Counted from the stretch's first letter, positions 37,689 to 48,889 are shown. The stretch is 64,000 bases of DNA from Stentor roeselii (GCA_006503475.1 RSEH01000028.1:124001-188000); one strand, 5' to 3'. Made by a program: numbers and translations. Notes: generated by a model from the sequence alone, not told the origin.

Positions 37689-40643
37689 ATGGATGATCTG
37701 CTTAAACTCAGTCAACTTTCTGTATTGTCTAATGTGATGAAAATCATTTCTGAACAATTTGGAATTTCAGATAAAGTTGTCTCTGAGTTCATTATTCACC
37801 TTGCAAGGGCTTCTGGAGATTTGGAAGAGTTTAGGAAAAAATTGAGGGAAGGTGAACTGGACTGTCCTGAAGTGACTGCTGAGAAGCTTTTTAGTTTGAT
37901 ATTGGGAGATAAACAGAGAAGTAGAAGTCGCTCTCTTCACAGGCTTCGGAAAAATGAGATAATTGAAGGGAAGGTCAAGTTGTCTACGCTTGACTCTTTG
38001 GTTGTCATACTTGATACTGGACATGAAGTTGAAGTTGAAGATGTTGATGAAGAGTACCAAAGGAATTCTAAGGTTAAACTCAGGGTGTTGAAGGAAGATC
38101 CTCTTAGATTGGAAGTTTTGAAAACTAAAATGAAAGCTTCGAATCCTTACTTTTCTGCACCGAAAACTTATGGAAAACTCACTGGGATTAAACTTGAGAC
38201 TGAAACTTCTAAACCTAGGATTTCTTCACCTGAATTATGGGAAACTTCTAAACTTATACAGGCTAAGGTTTATAACCCGAAAGTGCATCCTGATATTAGT
38301 GCACTTTATGAAGAGGATTTGAATGATTTTGATGTGCAGTTGAATAATGAAGAGCCTGCTTTTCTTACCTGCAAAACAGACCCAGACGAAGAAAACATAA
38401 AAATAATGAGAAACCTAGACGGCAGTCTAGCCAAAAGCGCTTTACTCCAAGCCTCTCTATCAAAAGAGCGTCGAGAAACACGTGACTTCCTTCACAAGCA
38501 AATAACCCCAGCAGTTCCAAAAGACATAATAAACGCTTGGGAGGACCCAACAGCAGCTCCAGGTAGTCGAACCTTGATAAGTTCCTTAAAATCTTCAAGT
38601 TCTCAAGACACAAGTTCTCGCGGTAAGAAATTCATAAGTATTCCGAAGCCTTCAAGTCTTCAAGACCAGCGTAAAACTCTTCCAATATTTAAGCACAAAG
38701 AACAATTAATATCTCTGATAAAGCAATACAAAGCTCTGGTAGTTATCGGCGAGACAGGCTCAGGAAAAACTACTCAAATCACTCAATACTTAGTAGAAGC
38801 GGGCTTCGCCCGCTTGGGTCGAATTGCTTGCACCCAGCCTCGTCGAATGGCAGCTGTGAGTGTCTGTAAAAGAGTTTGTGAAGAATTCGGATGTCGACTT
38901 GGGAGTAAAGTCGGGTATTCAATTCGCTTTGAAGACAGAACTAGCGCAGAGACTATCATCAAGTACATGACTGATGGAATGTTGTTACGAGAAGCATTGC
39001 TTGACAGAGACTTAACTGCTTATTCAGTCATTATCCTTGATGAAGCTCATGAAAGAAACATTCACACTGATGTCCTTTTCGGTTTATTAAAAAAAACTTT
39101 AGAAGTTCGAAAAGATCTGCATTTAATCGTCACAAGTGCAACTTTAGAATCAGAAAAATTCAGTGCTTATTTCAATGACTGTCCAATATTCACTATTCCT
39201 GGAAGGTCTTTTCATGTAGAAGTTTTTTTCAGTTCACAGCCAGAAGCTGATTACCTTGAAGCAGCACTTGACACTGTGATGCAGATTCATTTAACAGAGC
39301 CAGCTGGAGACGTGCTTGTATTTTTAACAGGTCAAGAAGAAATCGACACTGCTTGTCAGATCCTAAATGAAAGAATGTCTGTATTAGGCAAAGCTGCGCC
39401 ACCACTGATAGTTCTTCCAGTATATTCAGCTCAACCAACAGAAGTTCAAAGCCGTATCTTCGAAGCGGCTCCTTTAGGAAGCCGTAAATGTGTCGTCGCT
39501 ACAAACATCGCAGAGGCCAGTTTAACAATAGACGGGATTTACTACGTCGTCGACCCGGGCTTCGCGAAGATCAAAACATTTAACGCGAAACTCGGAATGG
39601 ACTCATTGATCGTCTCTCCAATATCTCAAGCTTCAGCAAAACAAAGAGCAGGCCGTGCAGGAAGGACAGGTCCAGGGAAGTGTTTTCGTCTTTACACTGA
39701 AAACGCTTTTAAATACGAGATGCTTCCGTCATCGATCCCTGAGATCCAAAGAACTAACTTGGCTAATACTGTGCTTAACTTAAAAGCCATGGGCATCAGC
39801 GACTTGTTTTCCTTTGATTTCATGGACCGCCCACCCACCCAGAGCTTGATCAACGCCATGTCGACCTTGTACGCCTTGGGCGCTCTTGATGATGAAGGGC
39901 TTCTGACACAACTCGGAAAGAAAATGGCTGAATTTCCTTTAGAACCTCAATTGTCTAAAATGCTTTTAACTGCTGTTGACCTGGAATGTGTCGATGAAGC
40001 CATCACAGTCGTCGCAATGCTCACCGCGAATAACGTGTTTTACAGACCGAAGGAAAAACAGACCCTCGCTGACCAGAAAAAAGCAAAATTTCATCAACCT
40101 GAAGGCGATCATCTTACATTGTTGCAGGTCTTCGAGGCTTGGAAAGCTCAGAAGTTTTCAAATCCTTGGTGTTATGATAACTTCATCCAATCCCGCAGTA
40201 TGAAAAGAGCTCAAGACATCAGGGCTCAATTATTAGAAATCATTCAAAAACACGGCTTGTCAGTTAAGTCCTGTGGAAAAAATACTGCAAAAGTAAGAAA
40301 AGCGATTTGTTCAGGTTTTTTTGCACATGCAGCGAAAAAGGACCCGAAAGAAGGTTATCGGACTTTAGTTGATGGGCATCAAGTTTTTATTCACCCGGCA
40401 AGTGCATTGTTTAACAGGGCGCCTGAATGGGTTATTTATCATGAAATGGTGATTACGACGAAAGAGTACATGAGAGACGTTTGTGTCATTGAGCCTAAAT
40501 GGCTTGTAGACGTCGCGCCTCACTTTTTCAAGAAGGTTGACCCGAGTTCTTATAAACTTTTCAAGAAAGATAATAAAATCCAGCCCTTGACTAACAGACC
40601 TGAAGAGAAAAACGCTTGGAGACTAACACAGAGAAAGGGTTAA
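37689..40643 (+). CDS. DHX8: DEAH-box splicing helicase Prp22/DHX8
   Basis: A 984-residue RNA helicase that releases spliced mRNA from the spliceosome. The N-terminal half has a short S1-like segment (about 90-150) and the family block NEEPAFLTC then [20 protein letters not shown], which lines up with human DHX8 EEPPFL and KNPDGSLSQAAMMQSAL. The helicase core shows [11 protein letters not shown] (354-364), DEAH (451-454), SAT (about 482), [20 protein letters not shown] and [14 protein letters not shown] (652-665). The helicase-associated and OB-like C-terminus ends in [13 protein letters not shown], matching human EEPNAWRISR. The RS region of animal proteins is reduced to SRSRS near residue 76. 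The stop lies only 9 nt from the convergent gene's stop. In a genome of 15-nt introns this factor is of special interest. Confidence 0.96.
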   Translation: MDDLLKLSQLSVLSNVMKIISEQFGISDKVVSEFIIHLARASGDLEEFRKKLREGELDCPEVTAEKLFSLILGDKQRSRSRSLHRLRKNEIIEGKVKLSTLDSLVVILDTGHEVEVEDVDEEYQRNSKVKLRVLKEDPLRLEVLKTKMKASNPYFSAPKTYGKLTGIKLETETSKPRISSPELWETSKLIQAKVYNPKVHPDISALYEEDLNDFDVQLNNEEPAFLTCKTDPDEENIKIMRNLDGSLAKSALLQASLSKERRETRDFLHKQITPAVPKDIINAWEDPTAAPGSRTLISSLKSSSSQDTSSRGKKFISIPKPSSLQDQRKTLPIFKHKEQLISLIKQYKALVVIGETGSGKTTQITQYLVEAGFARLGRIACTQPRRMAAVSVCKRVCEEFGCRLGSKVGYSIRFEDRTSAETIIKYMTDGMLLREALLDRDLTAYSVIILDEAHERNIHTDVLFGLLKKTLEVRKDLHLIVTSATLESEKFSAYFNDCPIFTIPGRSFHVEVFFSSQPEADYLEAALDTVMQIHLTEPAGDVLVFLTGQEEIDTACQILNERMSVLGKAAPPLIVLPVYSAQPTEVQSRIFEAAPLGSRKCVVATNIAEASLTIDGIYYVVDPGFAKIKTFNAKLGMDSLIVSPISQASAKQRAGRAGRTGPGKCFRLYTENAFKYEMLPSSIPEIQRTNLANTVLNLKAMGISDLFSFDFMDRPPTQSLINAMSTLYALGALDDEGLLTQLGKKMAEFPLEPQLSKMLLTAVDLECVDEAITVVAMLTANNVFYRPKEKQTLADQKKAKFHQPEGDHLTLLQVFEAWKAQKFSNPWCYDNFIQSRSMKRAQDIRAQLLEIIQKHGLSVKSCGKNTAKVRKAICSGFFAHAAKKDPKEGYRTLVDGHQVFIHPASALFNRAPEWVIYHEMVITTKEYMRDVCVIEPKWLVDVAPHFFKKVDPSSYKLFKKDNKIQPLTNRPEEKNAWRLTQRKG

Positions 40644-40652
40644 TTAGTGTAA

Positions 40653-43600
40653 TTAAGGCGTTTCTAGTTGAGGGGAAAGTCCTGGGTGAGGGTAGAGTGA
40701 ACGTGATAGAATTCCTTTTGGAGGACTTCCTGAACGGAAGAGAGTTGTTATTGAGACTTTTGATGTTGATTTCAGTGAAGAGTCGTTTATGTTCAGGTTT
40801 GGTGAGTTTTCTTGCGGACTTATTAAAATCGGATTTTTTATTGTTGGGTCAGAATCAGGGTCAGGAAGTTGAAATGACTCAATCGCTGAACCTGAAAAAT
40901 CTCTCACGAGACGCACTCGGGTGTTGAAGGCCTTGTGACGGAATTCACCGATTTTTGGGTTTTCTGGGTCTATTCCTATCAATTCGTAGTCCGAGAGATT
41001 CAGGTCTGCCTCGATCACTTGACCATCGGCGTCGATTATTAATGGAGGGTAAAAATCTTTTACTACTGGAAGCTTTGACTGGTATCCGTGAAGTTTTAGG
41101 TATACCCTGCGAAGGTCGTCGAGGTCTATTTGAAAATCGTCGAAATCGATCATTTCTTCAGAGATTATGTGCGATGGGGCTATGTTTGCTAGACTGAAGC
41201 TAAAGTGCTTCTTGCTGAGCACTGGTTTTTTTATCCTGATTCCTGAAATAATTCCAGGATAGTTAACCACTGTACCTTCAGAAGAAGGAGGAGTCGACAC
41301 TTGCTCAGACTCTTCAACTTCAGGTTCTTCTTTAAACGAGCCCTGATTCCTCTTAGTAAAATCAACAATCGACTCAGTAACAACAACAGTATTCGAAGAC
41401 TCTTCAACAGTTTTCTTACTTTCCAAGTACTTAACAACCGAAGATTCCGAGTCACTACAAAAAGCAAAAAAAGTAAATCCCTGACTAAAAATTTCAAGTA
41501 AAGCACAATCAACACAAATGCTAAAAGTAAGAGATCCAGGTGAAAAACTCACAAGAATAACAGCACAAAGTGCAAGAAACGGCACAAAAACCACAAAAAA
41601 CTGTAAAATTCCAAAAAATCTAAAAACTTTTCGAAATGATAAATTCGACTCAAACTTGGCATCAAACAATTCAACCCTCGGTATTTTCGCAACAAGTAAC
41701 AAGACAGTTTTAAAAGAAAAACAGGTCATAAGGCAAGTCAACAAAACAATTCCCCAGCAATGAAGTCTGGTCCAAGTTTTATGCAAATAATCAGTTCTTC
41801 TCAAGTAAACCCAGTAAAAAATAACAAAGCAAAAGTTGATCAAATAATGCAAAGTAAAGACCCCGACCATCCCTCCAAGAATCAAATCAAATTTCTGAGA
41901 TTGAGATAAAAGGACCCTGCCTTTAAACCCATCAGCTTCATTGATACTTCCCAACAGGCAGATCTTTGTAATAGCCTCTAAACAAGCGACAAAGGGACAG
42001 GCAATCATAGAAAACTGTCCTCCTACAAACAAACTAACAGCAGCAGAAACTCCTGCAATAACAGCAGAAATAGCAGAAATAATAAAAGGATTCTGTTGAA
42101 CTTCAAATTCATCTGACCTTCTGACAGATTCTTCTTGGTAGTCATCAGAGCACATTGCATTATCAAACTTGCACTGTTCATTATTACAGGAACTATCACA
42201 GACACTGTTATTAAACAACTCAAAAGGACATCCATCAGCACAGAAGCCAGTTTCATTCAAGACACAAGAAGAGTTTTCACTGGAATAGCCCTGAGGACAG
42301 CTTTTCAAGCAAATTCCTTCAAATAAAACCATTCCTTCTTCACAGCTGGAACAATTCGTTGGACTTCCGAGGCAGTCCAGGCATCCTTGACAAGAAATAC
42401 AAACTGATTCAACTTCCACTGTTCGATTTGGGCACTTCTCAAGGCAGGTCCCGTTGAGGTAAACTTTTCCTTCTGAACAGCTTGACAAGCACCCGTCTTC
42501 ACTGCAAACTTCGCAGTTGAGACAATCAAGGCAAAGCCCTCCAGATGCGAAGAAGCCTGAAGGACATTCAGATACGCAAGACGTGTGAAAAAGATTCAGT
42601 CTCGAAAGGCAACTGGTGCAGAGACTACTGCTCAAACAACTTGAACAAGAAACTGGACAAGGCTCACAAAGGCTTCCTGATGCGAAAAAACCTGAATCGC
42701 ATTTGTTAACGCAGGACTTGCCTTGAAGAAGAAGACCTTCGAAGCAGGTTAAGCATGATGTGGAAGATTCACATGTTTTGCAGGGATATTCGCAGAGGAT
42801 GCAGGAGGCTTTGGACGAGTAAAAACCTTCTGAACATTCAGATATGCATGATGAGGACTCTAACACCCAACCTGAGGGGCAGGATGAACATGATGAACTG
42901 GAAAATTCGCAGGTTAAACAGTTGGAGGAACATGATTCGCAGATTGAGTTCTTTGGGAAGGAACCTGATGGGCAGATCGATACGCAGGAGGACTTGAATA
43001 AATTTAAATTTGGTGAACAGGAGGTGCAGGAATTTGGACTTGTTTTACATGTTAGACAGTTTTCACATGATACGCAGGCTCCTGAGAATGAGATCTGTGG
43101 GTCAGGGCAGGATATTATGCATGTGGATGATGAGAGGGTGTAGGGGGCACTGCATTCGAGACATTTTTCTTTTGATTCACAATTTTTGCAAGGTAAGATG
43201 CAGCTTAAACATATCTTTCCTGAGGGATAATATCCAACAGAGCACTTCTCCAAGCACTCAAACCCAAGCAAGTACCCTTCAAGACATTCAACACATCGAG
43301 TAGAAGACCCTTCACATTGTTGACAAGGATATGAGCAAGACTCACATGTTTTCAAACTAGTAGCATAAAACCCTGACTTGCATTTAGAGTGACAAGTCTC
43401 ATCATAAAGATAAGGAAAATTTTCTCCACAAGAAGTGCAAAAACTCGCGACTCCAGCACAAGTCTTACAGGGTGACTTGCAAGTTATTGTTAAAAATACC
43501 TGTTGCTGTTCAACCAAATAATCAAGGCTAGTCTTTGAGGTAACTGTTACAGGAAAAGTCCCGGCCTCTGAAGGGTTGATCAGGTTTTTTAAGGTTATCT

Positions 43601-46163
43601 CTCCTGTATTACTTAAAATGCTTTTAATAATCACTAGTCCTTCAGATGCTGAACTAGTCATCTCTTGACCTCCTGAATAACATTTAACTGCACTTGTGAT
43701 GAATGAAAAACTTATCTCTAAAGACCCTGATGATGGAAACTGAGTTGAAAATGAATAAGCTAGTGTTTGGGTTGATTGCTCTGATATATATGATGAGCTC
43801 AAAGATGATCTTAAGGATTTTAATACTGCTGGAGTTGTTACTTGTAATGAAATGTTTGAAGAATCCATGTTGTATTGATCTTTACTTGTTGTTACCTTGA
43901 ATGAGACTGGCTCTGTTGATGGAGGGTTTTTTAAATTGGAAATTTTTAGGGTTATTTGAGATGATTTTTGATCTGAAAACTCGGTTTTAAGTACACCGTT
44001 TATAACTGTGCAAAACATCAGCACTGATTCACTCAAAGTACATGTGATACTTTTACTAAAAACAACACTAGCAGGGGGAACTATATGAATAACTGAAGGA
44101 AACGAGTTGAAAGTAACAATTCTAAACGTCAAACTAGTTTGAGCCGAAACCACATTGGAACTAGAAAAAACACTTAAATCATCCAATCGATGACTCTCAT
44201 TCATCTTGACAGTAACACCACTAGTCACCAAATCCACAAGAACCGAATCCTCAAAAGTGCTAACCAAAAACGAAGAACTTTCCTTAAAACTCACAGGATT
44301 CTTAAAACTCTTAACAATAAACTCCAACCGTCCTGAAAACTCTTCAACAAAAACCTTCTCAAACCGTATCTGTTTAGTCCCAATCAAAATAAACTTAAAT
44401 CCCAAGTTCATTCCTTCAGAAACTAAAACACTTTCAACAGAATTTTCTATTTCTTGAGGAACTTCAATTAAAAAAGTCCCATTTTCCGATAAAGGATTTT
44501 CAATAAAAATCTCAAAAAGGTACTCTGTCACATTCCCAGTGACAAAAGACGCAGGTTCAACCCTAACCTGGCACAATCCAGGCAAAGCTTGAAAGCTAAA
44601 GATACTATTATTAGCAACTTGATATAAAAACTCATTTCCAGTGAAAATCTGAATCAAAAAGCAGCACCTTGACTTAGTAGTTCCTGGATTTTTCACATTA
44701 GTGACGTAAAAAGCGAAAGTACCAGTCCCTACATCTGAACTAAACAAATTTTGAATGAAAATTGAATTCTTGATCACTTGTGAAACAGCTGCTGAACTAG
44801 TCGATGTTGATGCAACAAATAACGAGGACTGCAGGGAAAGGCCTTCAGGGAACTGAACAACTAAAGAAAATCCTTTTGAAATAGGCTCTGATGATGAAAG
44901 TTTGAACTGCATTGAACTGATTTGATTAACTGATTCTAAAGCTGATGAAATTTGATGAACTTGAAGAGACCCTGGGTATGCTGCAGAAATAAATGAACTT
45001 GAAGAGTCTGATTGAAAATTCGAGTAACCTGTGGAGATTTGGATGTTGAAGGCTGAGGAAGATCCAGGGTTCGTGCAGTTGTTGAGAGAAAAGAAGAATT
45101 TTAAACCTCCTGCCTTGTAACTTGAGAGAATTGATGAAAGAGTAAGTTTTTTCCCTGACTGCGTCGATGTGAAGGAAAGGTTGTTAATGCCGGAGATTGG
45201 AGTCACTGATGAGCCGGTCAAAGCTACTGATGATGGAAGTTGAATAGTTATAAAAGCATTCACTGGTAAAGGATTCGTTGTGATGAAAGACACTTGATAC
45301 CTGCTTGGACTGTTCACTTTATACTCAGTTAAAACCAGTTCTGTACTTTTTAATGAATTCACCTCTGAACAAGAGATCGGGACTTCCAAGTCAAAAGAGT
45401 CAAAAAAGGTTCCGTTGTTATAAACTATAGAGAAATTGAAACCAGTTACTGCTTCAGTACTTGGAGGATTTTTTATTAGGTAAATAGTCATTGAGTAGTT
45501 CCCCACAGTCCCTTTCTCCAAATCAACAACTAGTACTCTTTCTCTCTTCTCACAAAACGGTTGACAGTAAGTCTCATCCTCCCAAAACTCTTCAACCAAT
45601 TCGCCTGGATTCAAGTTCTTATTCCAAAAAGGAAAACCTATCAAAAGACTAGAATTTTCAGGTAATTCTTTCACTAAAGTCAAATTTACAGTCCAATTGC
45701 TAAGTTCTCCACAAACCTGAGAACTACTTAAAAGACTTGCAGATTCTAAAGGAAGTGCCAAGTACTTAACAGTTATTTTAGATGAATCTGACAATCCAAG
45801 AGTCTCATTCAAAGCATTTATCCTTAAATCGTAAACCTTTCCCGGTGCCGGGTTGATGACTCCATCAATTTCTACAGTAACCGAGTCATTAAGCGACACT
45901 TTACCTTTAAGCTCTAAAGAAACATCATTGCCATTCCTGCTACATGAAAACAGAACATTAGGTCCAAGGACAGTGCATTGAAAACTGCTAAACTGTACAT
46001 TTGAAGGAAAAAAAATCAAAACCAAGACACCTTCAACTTCTTGATTGAAAGCAAAAGAAAACTTATACCAAGTTTCATTTAAAATCAAGTAACTTCCTAA
46101 CTGCACCCTGAAGTTGTTGAGTTCCGCAGCAAGTGCGAGATAGAGAATGATTATGAAAATCAT
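40653..46163 (-). CDS. Giant membrane protein with beta-repeat ectodomain, furin-like Cys-rich region and multi-pass C-terminus
   Basis: An 1836-residue, single-exon protein. A signal peptide (about 1-13, MIFIIILYLALAAE) is followed by a series of similar beta-rich modules up to about 890, each with phrases like FSIVYNNGTF or FNIQISTGYS and many Asn-glycosylation sites. Residues about 895-1340 are furin/insulin-receptor-like Cys repeats (CKTCAGVASFCTSC, CKNCESKEKCLECS, CLTCEFSSSSCSSC). They end in a Notch/LNR-like segment (CPFELFNNSVCDSSC, then NNEQCKFDNAMC). About five membrane helices start at about 1360, and a roughly 230-residue acidic and Pro/Ser-rich cytosolic tail closes the protein. 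It is likely a cell-surface receptor or adhesin of a kind common in ciliates; the ligand is unknown. The ATG lies 2 nt after the importin beta stop. Confidence 0.85.
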   Translation of the reverse strand: MIFIIILYLALAAELNNFRVQLGSYLILNETWYKFSFAFNQEVEGVLVLIFFPSNVQFSSFQCTVLGPNVLFSCSRNGNDVSLELKGKVSLNDSVTVEIDGVINPAPGKVYDLRINALNETLGLSDSSKITVKYLALPLESASLLSSSQVCGELSNWTVNLTLVKELPENSSLLIGFPFWNKNLNPGELVEEFWEDETYCQPFCEKRERVLVVDLEKGTVGNYSMTIYLIKNPPSTEAVTGFNFSIVYNNGTFFDSFDLEVPISCSEVNSLKSTELVLTEYKVNSPSRYQVSFITTNPLPVNAFITIQLPSSVALTGSSVTPISGINNLSFTSTQSGKKLTLSSILSSYKAGGLKFFFSLNNCTNPGSSSAFNIQISTGYSNFQSDSSSSFISAAYPGSLQVHQISSALESVNQISSMQFKLSSSEPISKGFSLVVQFPEGLSLQSSLFVASTSTSSAAVSQVIKNSIFIQNLFSSDVGTGTFAFYVTNVKNPGTTKSRCCFLIQIFTGNEFLYQVANNSIFSFQALPGLCQVRVEPASFVTGNVTEYLFEIFIENPLSENGTFLIEVPQEIENSVESVLVSEGMNLGFKFILIGTKQIRFEKVFVEEFSGRLEFIVKSFKNPVSFKESSSFLVSTFEDSVLVDLVTSGVTVKMNESHRLDDLSVFSSSNVVSAQTSLTFRIVTFNSFPSVIHIVPPASVVFSKSITCTLSESVLMFCTVINGVLKTEFSDQKSSQITLKISNLKNPPSTEPVSFKVTTSKDQYNMDSSNISLQVTTPAVLKSLRSSLSSSYISEQSTQTLAYSFSTQFPSSGSLEISFSFITSAVKCYSGGQEMTSSASEGLVIIKSILSNTGEITLKNLINPSEAGTFPVTVTSKTSLDYLVEQQQVFLTITCKSPCKTCAGVASFCTSCGENFPYLYDETCHSKCKSGFYATSLKTCESCSYPCQQCEGSSTRCVECLEGYLLGFECLEKCSVGYYPSGKICLSCILPCKNCESKEKCLECSAPYTLSSSTCIISCPDPQISFSGACVSCENCLTCKTSPNSCTSCSPNLNLFKSSCVSICPSGSFPKNSICESCSSNCLTCEFSSSSCSSCPSGWVLESSSCISECSEGFYSSKASCILCEYPCKTCESSTSCLTCFEGLLLQGKSCVNKCDSGFFASGSLCEPCPVSCSSCLSSSLCTSCLSRLNLFHTSCVSECPSGFFASGGLCLDCLNCEVCSEDGCLSSCSEGKVYLNGTCLEKCPNRTVEVESVCISCQGCLDCLGSPTNCSSCEEGMVLFEGICLKSCPQGYSSENSSCVLNETGFCADGCPFELFNNSVCDSSCNNEQCKFDNAMCSDDYQEESVRRSDEFEVQQNPFIISAISAVIAGVSAAVSLFVGGQFSMIACPFVACLEAITKICLLGSINEADGFKGRVLLSQSQKFDLILGGMVGVFTLHYLINFCFVIFYWVYLRRTDYLHKTWTRLHCWGIVLLTCLMTCFSFKTVLLLVAKIPRVELFDAKFESNLSFRKVFRFFGILQFFVVFVPFLALCAVILVSFSPGSLTFSICVDCALLEIFSQGFTFFAFCSDSESSVVKYLESKKTVEESSNTVVVTESIVDFTKRNQGSFKEEPEVEESEQVSTPPSSEGTVVNYPGIISGIRIKKPVLSKKHFSFSLANIAPSHIISEEMIDFDDFQIDLDDLRRVYLKLHGYQSKLPVVKDFYPPLIIDADGQVIEADLNLSDYELIGIDPENPKIGEFRHKAFNTRVRLVRDFSGSAIESFQLPDPDSDPTIKNPILISPQENSPNLNINDSSLKSTSKVSITTLFRSGSPPKGILSRSLYPHPGLSPQLETP

Positions 46164-46165
46164 GA

Positions 46166-48637
46166 CTACAAATTATTTATTCTAAGATACGAGTTATGTG
46201 CAATTTCTTTCACTTCTTTTGAAGGGTGACTTCTAGCCATGACTAAAAATTGATGAACTTTCTGAGTTTTTAACAAATAAGCAGATGACTCACGGAAGGT
46301 CGTCGCGATGTCTCCGACTAGTCCAGAAGCGTAAAGCCATGTGTCGGGTGAGGACTTGTAATTGGGCTGAGTGAGGACTACGCATAAGTCGACTACTTCT
46401 TCAATTCTTCCAATCATCATCGCTTGACTGTTCGCTTCCTTCAAGCCGTAGACTAGGTTGACGTAAAAGCATAAAACACTTGAGCGAAGAAGGTTTATTG
46501 CATCGAAAACGTCAGGGTTTTCTTCTTCTATAACGTTTTTCTTGCATAGGGTTGAAGCACTGTCGATGTATTGAATTATTGTTTGGTGGTAATTTGCGTA
46601 AACACCTGGAATACCGCATATGTCGCCTAGGGTGTTAATTGTCTCGATTTTCACTTGGAGATTCACGGATTCGTTTGAAAGAATTAGAGAAAAACGAGGA
46701 ATGAAATGGCTTAGGTAGGGCTCGAATTTCAAGTAAAGAGAACGGGCTAAGTCACCGATGCACATCACTGATGACTTGCACTTCTCCAGCGCCAAGATAT
46801 CCTCAAGTCCCCAAATCAACAAAGGTGCCACATGTTTCATATATTTTTCAAACCTATTCTCCATTTTATCCGCAATAGCTCCAAAAACATCCAAACCCGC
46901 CTCAAAGGCCATTTTATTATTTTCCACAACTTTCAAAACAATTTCCATAGCTCTATCACAAATCGTTTCTTTCAGACTAGCCGTGGAACTGATTTCAAAG
47001 ATCGCTTCAACAACAATTAAAATAGGAGCTTGCAGGGTGTTAGAAGCCTGTTGCAAGAATTCCAAGTACCAGCTGAGTTTATTTTCAAAGAAAGGTCCAC
47101 ATGTCTTCGGAGACTTTCTAATAATGGCTGGAATGACCGTGATTGCATTGATATGCGCATTATTGCTTTGAGTCTCATTAAGTACTGAGGTTGTAACTTT
47201 GTAAAGACTTTCAACAGTTTCTCTTGCCATGTTCTGCACGAGTTCCGGGCAGTTCAACACGAAATTAAGACAAGTGCATCCATGTCCAGAGACCTCGTCT
47301 TTGTCGTTGATCATGGCGATGATGATCTCGAACAGGTCGATTTTGTTGAAGTAAAGTGGAAGTTCCTCGATGTTCGAGATGATGTTTGACAAGCACCAGG
47401 CAACTGCGAGTCTGACGGAGTAACTTGGGTTGTTCAGTAGTTTTTTCAAGGTGCCTATTGAAGAACGTACCAGGTGGCCAAGGGAATCCGCACTGGGACC
47501 TTTCATGATGCTTCCGAAGACTAGCGCTGCTGATTTCATCATTTTCAGGTTTGGACTGGAGAGGTTTGTGGAGATGTAAGTGTAAACGATGTCAACTACC
47601 GGGTCTTTAAAGACCTCAGCAATGCTTTTTAAGGTGTAACAACAGGACTTTTGAAGACTTATTTCGTCGTCTTCTTCAAATATATGCATTTTTGATAGTA
47701 ATATCGGAGTCAAAGAAGCAGCTGCTGTGATCAGGTAACCCTTGTGTCGCTGAAGACCTTCTGACCTTTCAGCTTCGATTTGACCTAAAGTGTTCCAAAA
47801 CTCAACAGCTAAGATAGCAACTTGCAAGTCATCATTATTAATCGCAGAATAAGTCAAATTTCCCAAGTCAATCAAGTTATTTTCAAGAAAATCATAAAAA
47901 ATCCCTGCTATTTCCACTATAGTCTGCATTGACTCTCTACGAATCTCAACACGAGGATGCACTGCAAGTCGATATAAAGTAGATAAAATAATTCCACGTT
48001 CTTCATCATTCATGAAGTTCTGCTTAAAAAACCTTAAACTGTTCTTCAATCCATTGATAGACGCTTTGGTTATACTTGTGTTTTTTTCCTCTTCAGAGAG
48101 ACCTGCGATAAAAGCTGTTAAAATCGAATTCGCTTCGTCTTTCGAGAAGAAGTCTTCTGTGGCCACCTCGCAAATGTACCCTAAAGCCATTAAAGCTGCT
48201 TCTTTAAATGTTGGGTTCACATTCATGCTGTTCATTATCAAGATATTTAAAAGTTCCGGCCATTGTCGTGATGGCAACTCGAATCTACTAATTTCTGAAA
48301 TGATTTGTGCGGAGACTTGCCGCAAGTCACGTGATTCATCAGCGAGCATTGCGAGAATTGTTGATTTTAAGCTTTGTTTAGTTTGACCTGGGAGAAAAAG
48401 CCATAAATCTTGAAGACTTGGGTCATTTGTTGAGTTTTTTATTAGGTTTTTTAAGTATATTCCTGATATTTGCCGCGGTAAATGTAATTTCATTCGGTTT
48501 GATAGTGTCTCGCTTAGAACTATGAATAAGTTTCCTGGGTTCATCCGGAGTTCTTGGTTTAGGTACTCCAGAGAACGCTGTTGTAGTTCTTGACTTCCTG
48601 ATTGGGCTGAGATTAAGATATCTTCGATAGAAGACAT
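46166..48637 (-). CDS. KPNB1: Importin subunit beta-1 (karyopherin beta)
   Basis: An 823-residue HEAT-repeat nuclear import receptor. It carries the N-terminal importin-beta domain pattern, with RQISGIYLKNLIKNS matching RQAAGLQLKN, and the second-repeat block RQVSAQIISEISRFELPSRQ then WPELLNIL, which matches VCAQAIAAIAAVELPRGQWPEL. The acidic loop with HIFEEDDEISLQKSCCYTLK corresponds to the conserved DDD-containing loop and following helix, and APLLIWGLED continues the solenoid. The C-terminus (HPSKEVKEIAHNSYLRINNL) is complete. The protein binds importin alpha and Ran-GTP and carries NLS cargo through nuclear pores. The length is close to the animal protein (876). The stop TAG is followed by TC and then the ATG of the next gene on the same strand. 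Confidence 0.94.
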   Translation of the reverse strand: MSSIEDILISAQSGSQELQQRSLEYLNQELRMNPGNLFIVLSETLSNRMKLHLPRQISGIYLKNLIKNSTNDPSLQDLWLFLPGQTKQSLKSTILAMLADESRDLRQVSAQIISEISRFELPSRQWPELLNILIMNSMNVNPTFKEAALMALGYICEVATEDFFSKDEANSILTAFIAGLSEEEKNTSITKASINGLKNSLRFFKQNFMNDEERGIILSTLYRLAVHPRVEIRRESMQTIVEIAGIFYDFLENNLIDLGNLTYSAINNDDLQVAILAVEFWNTLGQIEAERSEGLQRHKGYLITAAASLTPILLSKMHIFEEDDEISLQKSCCYTLKSIAEVFKDPVVDIVYTYISTNLSSPNLKMMKSAALVFGSIMKGPSADSLGHLVRSSIGTLKKLLNNPSYSVRLAVAWCLSNIISNIEELPLYFNKIDLFEIIIAMINDKDEVSGHGCTCLNFVLNCPELVQNMARETVESLYKVTTSVLNETQSNNAHINAITVIPAIIRKSPKTCGPFFENKLSWYLEFLQQASNTLQAPILIVVEAIFEISSTASLKETICDRAMEIVLKVVENNKMAFEAGLDVFGAIADKMENRFEKYMKHVAPLLIWGLEDILALEKCKSSVMCIGDLARSLYLKFEPYLSHFIPRFSLILSNESVNLQVKIETINTLGDICGIPGVYANYHQTIIQYIDSASTLCKKNVIEEENPDVFDAINLLRSSVLCFYVNLVYGLKEANSQAMMIGRIEEVVDLCVVLTQPNYKSSPDTWLYASGLVGDIATTFRESSAYLLKTQKVHQFLVMARSHPSKEVKEIAHNSYLRINNL

Positions 48638-48889
48638 TTTTATTTAGTGGGTGGAAGAAAGTTTAGTTTAGGAAGAAGGGCTCTGAGAAAGAAGATGAGA
48701 ATAATAAAGATTCTTAAAATTAAAGATATTTTTATTTAACATAAAAATGATTACAGTGAATCAAAGTGATAACTAATCTTTTTAGTAATATCTTAAAAAC
48801 CACTAAAAAAAATCAATCATTTAAATCAAGAACAAATCTCCTTCAACATTAAATCTCTAAAACTTGAATCCTCATTAAATCCAGTCAAA

